5,311 bases of DNA. Origin: Actinomycetes bacterium (GTDB lineage: Bacteria > Actinomycetota > Acidimicrobiia > Acidimicrobiales > Acidimicrobiaceae). The position numbers were made by a program, and so were the translations under genes. The notes under the pieces were generated by a model that saw only the letters and a list, made by a program, of their open reading frames with translations, ran no database searches and was not told where the DNA came from. Shown piece after piece: positions 1 through 5,311 of the stretch; position 1 is the stretch's first letter; each line of letters begins with the position of its first letter. The DNA is taken from contig JAKBSX010000268.1 of the NCBI GenBank assembly GCA_021844725.1, positions 1 through 5,311 of the forward strand, in the 5' to 3' direction.

Positions 1-1
1 T

Positions 2-1414
2 CTCAGTCATGAGGAATTCGCGACTCGATCGTATGGAGCAAGCGAAAGAGATATTGAACTAGTAACAGGCTTTGCGAGAGATAATGGAATTGATGTAGTT
101 TCGGTAAGCGCTCCTAGAAGATCGGTGATACTTTCAGGAGAAGTAGGGCAACTTTGCGACCTGTTTGGAGTTGAATTGAGACGCTATCAGCATCCGAAGG
201 CACAAACAACCTTTCGAGGCAGAGTGGGACCGGTGTACACACCAAGAGAACTAGAGCAGGTAGTTCAGGCTGTATTGGGCTTTGACGATAGGCCTCAGGC
301 GAGAACTCACTTCAGACCATTGCTTCCGGGCCAGGTGAGTGTTTCATCTTACACTCCAAGAGATATCGCGAAACTATACAATTTCCCTTTAACGTTAGAT
401 GGAAGTGGGCAGTCTATTGGAATCATAGAACTGGGCGGCGGATACTCTCAGACTGATCTCGATGAGTATTTTGGGAACCTTGGCCTCAAAGTACCAAAGA
501 TTGTGGCCGTGTCGGTGGACGGTGGCTCGAATTCTCCCACAGGAAACCCATCTGGTCCCGACGGCGAAGTTATGTTAGACATTGAGGTGGCAGGCAGCAT
601 AGCACAGGGTGCACAAATTACAATGTACTTTGCCCCAAATACAGACAAGGGATTTCTTGATGCGATGACGAGCGCAATACACGACTCGAAAAATAATCCA
701 TCTGTGATTTCGATAAGCTGGGGAAGTGCTGAAAACACCTGGACGTCCCAAGCGATGCAGGCTTTCAACCAAGCGTTTCAGGATTCCTCCACATTGGGAG
801 TTACTGTCTGCGCATCCTCTGGCGACAGTGGATCTTCTGATGGCGAGTCTGACGGACTCGCTCACGTCGACTTTCCTGCCTCTGCGCCATATGTCCTAGG
901 TTGTGGAGGCACAAGAATATCTTCAAGTGGTGGAGCCATTACGAGTGAAGTTGTCTGGAACGATCAATCGATAGGGGGTGGAGCGACTGGCGGCGGTGTA
1001 AGTAATTTCTTTCCACTTCCTTTATGGCAATCGAACTCAAACGTTCCTCCTTCTGCTAGTCCTGGTGGACAAGTGGGAAGGGGAGTTCCAGATGTATCGG
1101 GTGATGCCGATCCTGCAACTGGCTACAAAGTGAGAGTGGACGGCCAAAACACGGTGTTTGGGGGAACGAGCGCCGTTTCCCCGCTATGGGCTTCGCTCTT
1201 AACCTTGATAAACCAGAAATTAGGGCATTCGGTAGGATATGTGACTCCATTTTTCTATGAAAAGCTAGTGACGAGAAAATCAAACGTGGTTGAAGAGGAG
1301 GGCTTTGACGACATTACTAGCGGAAACAACGGGGCATACCACGCTGGAACTGGTTGGGATGCCTGTACGGGTCTTGGAAGTCCGGATGGTTTGAAACTTT
1401 TGGAGGCTCTTTGA
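2..1414 (+). CDS. Sedolisin (S53) serine-carboxyl peptidase, kumamolisin-like, 5' partial
   Basis: This encodes an acid endopeptidase made as an inactive precursor, probably exported. The frame is open to the left edge, so 470 residues are visible (residue 1 = codon 2-4). Residues 1 to about 105 match the pro-kumamolisin activation domain (LSHEEFATRSYGAS, FGVELRRY, TFRGR, AVLGFDDRPQAR). The peptidase domain follows from about residue 115. Catalytic Glu189 and Asp193 lie in GEVMLDIEVAG, the oxyanion Asp275 in SSGDSGS and the nucleophile Ser390 in GGTSA. The C-terminal calcium site is intact: Asp437-Ile438 in DDIT, then Gly449, Gly451 and Asp453 in AGTGWD. The GTG at 125 lies inside the prodomain and is not the start. 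By comparison with kumamolisin precursors of roughly 550 residues, about 80 N-terminal residues, including any signal peptide, are off-window. All key residues are present, so the enzyme should be active. The family call is very secure; secretion is inferred from the family. Confidence 0.96.
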   Translation, partial: LSHEEFATRSYGASERDIELVTGFARDNGIDVVSVSAPRRSVILSGEVGQLCDLFGVELRRYQHPKAQTTFRGRVGPVYTPRELEQVVQAVLGFDDRPQARTHFRPLLPGQVSVSSYTPRDIAKLYNFPLTLDGSGQSIGIIELGGGYSQTDLDEYFGNLGLKVPKIVAVSVDGGSNSPTGNPSGPDGEVMLDIEVAGSIAQGAQITMYFAPNTDKGFLDAMTSAIHDSKNNPSVISISWGSAENTWTSQAMQAFNQAFQDSSTLGVTVCASSGDSGSSDGESDGLAHVDFPASAPYVLGCGGTRISSSGGAITSEVVWNDQSIGGGATGGGVSNFFPLPLWQSNSNVPPSASPGGQVGRGVPDVSGDADPATGYKVRVDGQNTVFGGTSAVSPLWASLLTLINQKLGHSVGYVTPFFYEKLVTRKSNVVEEEGFDDITSGNNGAYHAGTGWDACTGLGSPDGLKLLEAL

Positions 1415-1525
1415 ATTAGGGCCTTCTTGGTTCCATAATCACTGGCTCAAGAAAGATCATTTCACTTCAGATAATAGAATCCTCTATTCGAAGACATGAG
1501 CGAAGATTCCAAAACTGCGCTAGTG

Positions 1526-1735
1526 CTATGATAGTCTTGTTTGATTAGGAAGTGAGAGTGATGATCTATGTTGAAAGTCCAAAGTCATACTAATATCACG
1601 ACCATGGTAAGCTTGTTTGAATATAATGCGAAGAGGAGGGTCCCAAAAAGTCTTAATGGATAGAGAGTAGGTGGTGGCAATCTTCTCCCCCTCCTCGGCC
1701 CTGTCCCTGAGAACTTCAAGTAAGGCTTCACAGAT
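1526..1735 (-). pseudogene. Possible decayed coding fragment, unknown function
   Basis: A minus-strand frame is open for 69 codons, from a TAG at 1736-1738 to a TAG at 1526-1528. It has no ATG, GTG or TTG near its upstream end, so it cannot be an intact gene. The conceptual peptide looks protein-like in its first half (EALLEVLRDRAEEGEKI, then SIKTFWDPPLRIIFKQAYHG) and less so at the end. An open frame of this length can arise by chance, and I do not recognise the family. It is listed as a possible remnant only. Confidence 0.2.
1633..1696. repeat. Inverted repeat, 8-bp perfect arms (GAGGAGGG / CCCTCCTC)
   Basis: GAGGAGGG at 1633-1640 is exactly complementary to CCCTCCTC at 1689-1696, with 48 bases between. 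Inside it, GAGA (1663-1666) can pair with TCTC (1684-1687), so a two-part stem is possible. The loop is long and the arms are simple purine or pyrimidine runs, so chance pairing is quite possible. It lies in the spacer, more than 200 bases past the sedolisin stop and 280 bases before the next start, so it is not placed like an ordinary terminator. Confidence 0.25.
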
Positions 1736-1852
1736 CTAGTCACTATACAGAATCCAACATAAAATTACAAAAAAGTGGGAAATCTGGATTATTATATCAG
1801 CACAATATTGAGGAAGACGACTGAATTATTTACCTAATCATTTCTTTCATAA

Positions 1853-1867
1853 TTTAATAGTATATTA
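1853..1867 (+). promoter_or_regulatory. Candidate TATA-like promoter element for first glycosyltransferase
   Basis: TTTAATAGTATATTA lies in the AT-rich part of the spacer, about 110 bases before the glycosyltransferase start. It resembles an archaeal TATA box, but several similar stretches lie nearby (for example TTATTTA at 1944-1950, which would give a very short leader). The choice among them cannot be made by eye. Confidence 0.2.
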
Positions 1868-1960
1868 GGGCGATTTATCTAAATTTTCTCGTGTTAACTT
1901 TCTAAATGAAATTAGATCTCTGTTTATTTCAAGTTCCATAAAGTTATTTAGAGGAGTACA

Positions 1961-1966
1961 AGAGGT
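1961..1966 (+). promoter_or_regulatory. Ribosome binding site of first glycosyltransferase
   Basis: AGAGGT lies 12 bases before the ATG at 1979, a slightly long spacing. A second purine-rich stretch, GAGGAG, is at 1951-1956. An in-frame TAG at 1949-1951 and the absence of another ATG, GTG or TTG in between leave 1979 as the only ordinary start. Confidence 0.45.
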
Positions 1967-1978
1967 ATTTACTTACAA

Positions 1979-2905
1979 ATGCAAAAAGTGCTTCTAGCGA
2001 TGCCAGTTTTGAACCGGGCGAACACTCTGCCTAGAGTCCTTGAGGGTGTGAAGCACTTGAGTTATCCGCATAAACAGATTGACATGGTCTTTGTTGATGC
2101 TCTTTCGACTGATGGAACAAGCGAAATTCTTCAGTCCTTCAAAGAACAAAATCAACACGAATTTGGAAACATCACACTTGTGAGAAAATCTTGCAATATC
2201 CCACAAGGAAGAAACCTTTGTGTTGATCAAATGGCAGAAGCCGACTATCTCTGGTTCCTTGACAGCGATGTGATTCCTGAACCAGATAGCTGTGATAGAT
2301 TACTCAAATTAGCAGAACGGGCAGATATTGCATCACTTCATTATTCAAATCTAGGATATCTGAATCCAAAACCTAGAGTAAGCTATGTACATACAGTTGA
2401 AACTGGTTGCACTCTGATCAAGAAGGAAGTTTTCAGCAAGATTGGAAAATTTGATGAGACCCTCACGGTTGGAGAAGACAATGATTTTTGTCTTCGGGCA
2501 GAAAAGGAAGGTTTCAGAATAATTCAAGATACGACTATAGAATTGACTCACCTTGGGAAGGAAAGGTATAGTCATTGGAGGTCCCTTTATGGACTAATCA
2601 TGTACAGGTCTGTCTACGCAAAGTTGACGCTCATGGACGGGATCTATAGAAGGCGATTCTTGCTTTATCTAATCATTAGCGTAGCAACATATACTGCTCC
2701 ATTCATATCGTTTCTTTTGTTCTCACCCATAGTTCTATATTTCGTCTTTCAGCTAATTCGTCGCAAGAACGTCATTGTTGCGCTTGTCGTTACTCTTGGT
2801 AGTTTAATCATTGTGCCGCTCACTCTGATAGGTTTCGTTGAGCGATGGTACGCCAGGAGGACAAATCAGAAACTACTCAATAATGTTGAACGGATTCCTA
2901 TTTGA
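1979..2905 (+). CDS. Family 2 (GT-A) glycosyltransferase with C-terminal membrane segments
   Basis: This enzyme transfers a sugar from a nucleotide-sugar to an acceptor, probably at the cytoplasmic face of the membrane. Its 308 residues begin with the typical GT2 nucleotide-binding strand (VLLAMPVLNRANTLPRVLEG, residues 4-23) and VFVDALSTDGTSEI (37-50). The metal-binding DXD is Asp95-Ser-Asp97 in LWFLDSDVIPEPD. The acceptor-side block GEDNDFCLRAEKEGF (165-179) carries the Glu-Asp pair expected to hold the catalytic base, followed by THLG (190-193). After about residue 225 come roughly three hydrophobic segments (about 226-242, 244-260 and 265-288) and a basic tail, so it is a membrane-anchored form. 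The ATG is fixed by an upstream in-frame stop at 1949-1951. Long spacers on both sides suggest its own transcript. Family certain; donor and acceptor unknown. A polyprenyl-phosphate or surface-glycan role is inferred from the neighbouring genes. Confidence 0.93.
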   Translation: MQKVLLAMPVLNRANTLPRVLEGVKHLSYPHKQIDMVFVDALSTDGTSEILQSFKEQNQHEFGNITLVRKSCNIPQGRNLCVDQMAEADYLWFLDSDVIPEPDSCDRLLKLAERADIASLHYSNLGYLNPKPRVSYVHTVETGCTLIKKEVFSKIGKFDETLTVGEDNDFCLRAEKEGFRIIQDTTIELTHLGKERYSHWRSLYGLIMYRSVYAKLTLMDGIYRRRFLLYLIISVATYTAPFISFLLFSPIVLYFVFQLIRRKNVIVALVVTLGSLIIVPLTLIGFVERWYARRTNQKLLNNVERIPI

Positions 2906-2941
2906 AATGGCATGATCTGTCTACAGCCGATCTTGTGGTAG

Positions 2942-3139
2942 CTGGGTATTGCCGGTGCTTTCTATTCCAAATCGAGCCGATTCCATCAAAATCAGAAACT
3001 TTTAGCTACAGACTCAATCTTGCGATACGTCCTAGAAATTGCCATATCTGAATTCGCAAGATGCGGGTTCGATTGTTTTGAGAATCCGTACGATTCGAAG
3101 CATTTTCGGACATCAAGACTTAAGAGGTTAGTGAACTAA
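2942..3139 (+). pseudogene. Possible decayed coding fragment, unknown function
   Basis: This frame is open for 65 codons from the stop at 2939-2941 to the TAA at 3137-3139. It includes a protein-like stretch (ILRYVLEIAISEF, then RCGFDCFENPYDSKHFR). No ATG or GTG start with a ribosome site is present; the only start-like codon in the middle is a TTG at 3020. A second frame, open from 2890 to 3048, reads STADLVVAGYCRCFLF, so a single frameshift could join the two into one longer broken gene. However, other frames here also look superficially protein-like, so the evidence is weak. I do not recognise a family. Confidence 0.22.
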
Positions 3140-3240
3140 AAGGAGTTTGTATCATCAAGCTTCCAATTAAGGTGAGGATATCAACAGCGTGGTCAATTAG
3201 GTCTGCGCAAAAGTGTGCATGTGCCAGTCAAGACCATTCG

Positions 3241-3248
3241 TTAATAAA
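3241..3248 (+). promoter_or_regulatory. Candidate TATA-like element for second glycosyltransferase
   Basis: TTAATAAA stands out as an AT-rich octamer in a less AT-rich stretch, 54 bases before the ATG at 3303. If it is an archaeal TATA box, transcription would begin near 3270 and leave a leader of about 30 bases containing the GGAGAG ribosome site. There is no clear BRE, and the call rests on position and composition only. Confidence 0.22.
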
Positions 3249-3287
3249 TCTGACAACTATTTCATGGTCGTGTTCCAGTAGATCTCC

Positions 3288-3293
3288 GGAGAG
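3288..3293 (+). promoter_or_regulatory. Ribosome binding site of second glycosyltransferase
   Basis: GGAGAG lies 9 bases before the ATG at 3303. An in-frame TGA at 3297-3299, between this site and the ATG, rules out any earlier start. Confidence 0.5.
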
Positions 3294-3302
3294 AAGTGAG
3301 AA

Positions 3303-4157
3303 ATGAAAACAGACATAGTGATGTGGAGCAAGGGTAAGAGAGCAATCCTCCCTAGAGTATTCAAAGCGATTGACAATGAACTCAGCGAAATGTTAGGCAA
3401 AAAGATATTCGTAATCGGAGACATGAGAGATGAAGGCGTACCGATAGCAAAGGATTTTGGCTGGCAAGTCTATTGCACTAACAAATGGTCTATACCCACG
3501 CAAGCAAATGAGGCTCTGCGGCATGTGGAAACTGAATATTTCATAAGCGTGGAGAACGACGTCTTATTGACTTCAGGATGGTACGAAAAAGTACTTCGCC
3601 ACATGGATAATCCGAAGGTTGCAGTAGCACAGGGTATAAGATACTATACTAATCCACATCTGAGGAACTGGCTTCGTTACGCTTGGGGCGATGTAAAGTC
3701 CCCGTTGTACAGACCGATTCCTCTTGGGATCAGCATCGACAACAATCTCTACCGAACAAGGATGATCAGAGAGGTAGGCGGTTTCTCGTACGGCTGTGAA
3801 TTGTGCTCCGACAGTTTCCTAAAGGCCGAGTTGACAAGGGCAGGGTATCTCTGGATAGTTGACCGCGATATAAAGTCAACACACATATGGGATGGCGTCA
3901 TGGATCTAACAAAACATAGATCCGAAGCTGGGCTGAAATGCAAACATAGAGACGACTCATACGTTGAAAATTTTTGGAAGGGGTATGGTTCAAAGACACT
4001 ACAACTCCCGGTAATCTCTCTGGATATGGCCTTCAGAACTCACGATCCCTATCTTGTTTTTATCTATCCTTATACACGCCTACGCAGGATTCCAATTACA
4101 CTTATCCAACGCCTGAGGTGGCGGGCGGAAGGAATGAAGCGAATAATCAACAACTGA
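3303..4157 (+). CDS. Divergent GT-A-fold glycosyltransferase
   Basis: This is a probable glycosyltransferase of 284 residues, related to but divergent from family 2. It opens with a short strand (TDIVMWSKGKRA, residues 3-14) and KKIFVIGDMRDEG (33-45). ANEALRHVETEYFISVENDV (68-87) follows, where Glu84-Asn85-Asp86 sits in the place of the usual DXD metal site. GWYEKVLRHMDNPKVAVAQG (92-111) follows, as in other GT-A enzymes. The acceptor half has SIDNNLYRTRMIREVGGF (144-161), then a Cys-Ser-Asp (168-170) at the position of the usual catalytic-base block, and THIWDG (193-198) with a late His. There is no signal peptide or clear transmembrane helix. The C-terminus (about 250-280) is hydrophobic then strongly basic, which could attach it to the membrane surface. 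The start is fixed by an in-frame stop directly upstream. It converges with the nucleotidyltransferase gene, 16 bases away. GT-A fold likely; substrate unknown. Confidence 0.83.
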   Translation: MKTDIVMWSKGKRAILPRVFKAIDNELSEMLGKKIFVIGDMRDEGVPIAKDFGWQVYCTNKWSIPTQANEALRHVETEYFISVENDVLLTSGWYEKVLRHMDNPKVAVAQGIRYYTNPHLRNWLRYAWGDVKSPLYRPIPLGISIDNNLYRTRMIREVGGFSYGCELCSDSFLKAELTRAGYLWIVDRDIKSTHIWDGVMDLTKHRSEAGLKCKHRDDSYVENFWKGYGSKTLQLPVISLDMAFRTHDPYLVFIYPYTRLRRIPITLIQRLRWRAEGMKRIINN

Positions 4158-4166
4158 TTCATTCGG

Positions 4167-4172
4167 AAAAAA
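4167..4172 (-). terminator. Candidate T-run terminator after the nucleotidyltransferase gene
   Basis: Six consecutive A on the plus strand give TTTTTT on the minus strand, beginning two bases past the TGA stop of the nucleotidyltransferase (4174-4176). Archaea commonly end transcripts at T-runs without a hairpin. No strong hairpin is visible, and the run is short. Confidence 0.3.
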
Positions 4173-4173
4173 T

Positions 4174-5247
4174 TCAGACCTGAACAAAAGATCTCTCGCC
4201 TATGACGAGTTTGTAGCCTCTCGGTTTGATAGCTTCTCCGTTGAGAATCGTACTGTAAGCTCCAATCAAACTGTCAACTATCCTGTTGTTGTTTTCTATC
4301 TTCGATCCCCTCATCACGATGCTGTTCTCGATTTCAACATCGCTGATACTGCAATCATCCCCTATCGCCGTGTACGGGCCAACATAGACATTTGGTCCTA
4401 TCACACAATTGTTACCGATAATAACGGGCCCTCGAATGTTGACCCCGTCGAGTACTTTGGAGCCAGAACCCAAACTCAGACTGCCCGTGACTTGAGCTTT
4501 GTCGGATACGTCTCCGCTGATTGAGGTTTCAAGATCAGAAAGAACAAGTTGATTTGCTTCAAGAAGATCCTCAGGTTTGCCGGTATCTTTCCACCATCCT
4601 GAAACCTTTTCCACCTCAACCTTCTTGCCCTCGCTCACAAGCATCTGGATTGCGTCTGTAATTTCAAGCTCATTTCTCCAGCTCGGTTTGATTCGTTCCA
4701 CTGCTGAGAATATAGTTGAATTGAACACGTATACTCCAATAAGTGCAAGGTTGCTTTTTGAGTCCTTCGGCTTTTCTACCAGTCTGATGATTCTGCCTTT
4801 TTCGTCCAGTTCAGCTATGCCAAATCTAAACGTGTCTTTGACCGGGCAGACGCCAACGACACAGTCAAGATTTCTCTCTTTGAAGATGCTGGCAAAGCGG
4901 TTGACTCCCTGCCTAAGTAAATTGTCCCCGAGGTACATTACAAATGAGTCATCCCCGATAAAATTCTTGGAAACTTTAACTGCGTGGGCGAGCCCGAGAG
5001 GATCGGGCTGGTCGATATAGGTTACCTTGACTCCGAATTTCGAGCCATCACCAATTGTTTCAACTACACCCTCTCTGATTGGGCCGAGTATTATCCCTAT
5101 ATCTTTGATGCCGGCATTTTTCAAGTGCTCCAATCCGTAAAGTAGCATCGGCTTGTTCGCGATTGGGAGCATGTGTTTGTTTCCAGTGTATGTAAGCGGC
5201 CTGAGTCTTGTGCCATGGCCGCCCGCGAGCAGTAATCCTTTCAACAC
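4174..5247 (-). CDS. rmlA: Sugar-1-phosphate nucleotidyltransferase (long RmlA type, probable glucose-1-phosphate thymidylyltransferase)
   Basis: This enzyme joins glucose-1-phosphate (or a similar sugar phosphate) to dTTP or UTP, giving dTDP- or UDP-sugar and pyrophosphate in the cytoplasm. It has 357 residues from the GTG at 5247. The N-terminal domain shows the nucleotide-binding LAGGHGTRLRPLT (7-19) with Lys24 in NKHMLP, metal-site Asp108 in YLGDN, VEKP (157-160), EITDA (195-199) and WWKDTGKPEDLL (218-229). From about 245 to 345, hexapeptide-like repeats (VIIGNNCVIGPNVYVGPYTAIGD) form a left-handed beta-helix. This is the layout of long RmlA, not the short bacterial form. The frame is open to the window edge, and a TTG at 5292 would add 15 residues. 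However, homologues begin right at this K-G-L-L-L-A-G-G strand, so GTG 5247 or TTG 5244 is preferred. Nucleotide choice cannot be read from the sequence. It probably supplies donor sugars to surface glycosyltransferases; no rmlB, rmlC or rmlD is visible. Confidence 0.93.
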   Translation of the reverse strand: MLKGLLLAGGHGTRLRPLTYTGNKHMLPIANKPMLLYGLEHLKNAGIKDIGIILGPIREGVVETIGDGSKFGVKVTYIDQPDPLGLAHAVKVSKNFIGDDSFVMYLGDNLLRQGVNRFASIFKERNLDCVVGVCPVKDTFRFGIAELDEKGRIIRLVEKPKDSKSNLALIGVYVFNSTIFSAVERIKPSWRNELEITDAIQMLVSEGKKVEVEKVSGWWKDTGKPEDLLEANQLVLSDLETSISGDVSDKAQVTGSLSLGSGSKVLDGVNIRGPVIIGNNCVIGPNVYVGPYTAIGDDCSISDVEIENSIVMRGSKIENNNRIVDSLIGAYSTILNGEAIKPRGYKLVIGERSFVQV

Positions 5248-5253
5248 GTTTCG

Positions 5254-5257
5254 ACCT
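5254..5257 (-). promoter_or_regulatory. Ribosome binding site supporting the internal start of rmlA
   Basis: On the minus strand, AGGT lies 6 bases before the GTG at 5247 and 9 bases before the TTG at 5244. The farther TTG at 5292 has only GGAAAAG close upstream. Together with the family's usual N-terminus, this favours the 5247/5244 start. Confidence 0.35.
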
Positions 5258-5311
5258 AGCTCAATTTTTGTCTGAAGCTGCCTGACTTGCAAACTTTTCC
5301 AGAGATTGATT

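Larger units (their letters stand above)
1415..1978. other. Long spacer between sedolisin and first glycosyltransferase
   Basis: There is no convincing intact gene here. The left two thirds (to about 1735) has mixed composition, a 69-codon open frame on the minus strand and an inverted repeat, listed separately. Just after the sedolisin stop, TTCTTG (1424-1429) and CAAGAA (1448-1453) could form a weak 6-bp hairpin, but no T-run follows, so I do not call it a terminator. From about 1740 to 1950 the sequence is strongly AT-rich and most likely holds the promoter of the downstream glycosyltransferase. I saw no tRNA, CRISPR repeat or insertion-sequence end. Confidence 0.6.
2906..3302. other. Spacer between the two glycosyltransferases
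   Basis: No intact gene is evident in these 397 bases. The left half has two overlapping open plus-strand frames (2890-3048 and 2942-3136) that read like parts of a protein but lack a believable start, treated separately as a possible remnant. An AAAAGGAG purine stretch near 3137-3144 looks like a ribosome site, but the nearest start-like codon (a TTG) leads to a stop within a few codons. The last 60 bases probably contain the promoter and leader of the second glycosyltransferase. Confidence 0.55.

Noticed and set aside
448..1283. Three minus-strand open frames (448-768, 575-865, 1056-1283) opposite the sedolisin
   Set aside because: They lie antisense to highly conserved peptidase coding sequence and their translations show no family-like features.
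1424..1453. TTCTTG/CAAGAA hairpin after the sedolisin stop
   Set aside because: The stem is only 6 bp with an 18-base loop and no T-run follows, so it is too weak to call a terminator.
1558..1564. GTGATGA, a perfect archaeal C-box sequence
   Set aside because: No CTGA D box or internal C'/D' pair follows at a suitable distance, so a C/D box RNA is not supported.
1994..2575. Minus-strand open frames at 1994-2230 and 2351-2575
   Set aside because: They are antisense shadows of the first glycosyltransferase, without ribosome sites or recognisable motifs.
3063..3074. GGTTCGATT resembling a tRNA T-loop
   Set aside because: The flanking GCGGG is not matched by a complementary stem on the other side, and no acceptor or anticodon arm is found nearby.
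3006..3113. Minus-strand 35-codon frame beginning with ATG in the second spacer
   Set aside because: It is short, has no ribosome binding site and lies opposite another open frame; no support beyond a start and a stop.
3124..3306. Plus-strand open frame ending in TGA that overlaps the ATG at 3303 (ATGA)
   Set aside because: The overlap looks like translational coupling, but the frame has no ATG and its translation is serine-rich and unlike a protein.
3749..3943. Minus-strand open frame inside the second glycosyltransferase
   Set aside because: It is a shadow of conserved coding sequence on the plus strand.
3974..4183. Plus-strand 69-residue open frame overlapping the end of the second glycosyltransferase
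   Set aside because: It is almost entirely out-of-frame within the glycosyltransferase, low in complexity, and has no motif.
4577..5020. Plus-strand 147-residue open frame
   Set aside because: It is antisense to the catalytic domain of the nucleotidyltransferase. Its serine/threonine-rich translation is typical of a shadow frame.

Overview
The window holds four protein genes and two long stretches without a convincing gene. The left gene is cut by the edge. It encodes a sedolisin (S53 serine-carboxyl peptidase) very close in motifs to kumamolisin, with its prodomain. Two glycosyltransferases follow on the same strand: a membrane-anchored family-2 enzyme, and a divergent GT-A-like enzyme. On the right, on the opposite strand and convergent with the second glycosyltransferase, is a long-form sugar-1-phosphate nucleotidyltransferase (RmlA type, with a C-terminal left-handed beta-helix).

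The source is probably an archaeon, or possibly a bacterium with archaeal-like gene style. The nucleotidyltransferase has the TYTGNKHMLPIANKPM block that I associate with archaeal long RmlA proteins. Kumamolisin-type sedolisins occur in acid-adapted archaea as well as bacteria. The genes stand singly behind long AT-rich spacers, and a short T-run follows the nucleotidyltransferase directly. None of this is decisive, because there is no rRNA, tRNA or lineage-specific marker in the window.

Layout: 2-1414 sedolisin (5' partial); 1415-1978 spacer with a possible minus-strand coding remnant and an inverted repeat; 1979-2905 glycosyltransferase; 2906-3302 spacer with a possible decayed reading frame; 3303-4157 second glycosyltransferase; 4158-4173 a 16-base convergent gap; 4174-5247 nucleotidyltransferase, minus strand.

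The three right-hand genes make sense together as part of a surface-glycan locus. The nucleotidyltransferase would make an activated sugar (dTDP- or UDP-linked), and the glycosyltransferases would transfer sugars onto a lipid or protein acceptor at the membrane. The sedolisin would be an exported acid protease and has no evident link to them. I see no convincing new multi-gene system. The points most worth checking are the possible decayed genes in the two spacers and the unusual metal-site motif of the second glycosyltransferase.
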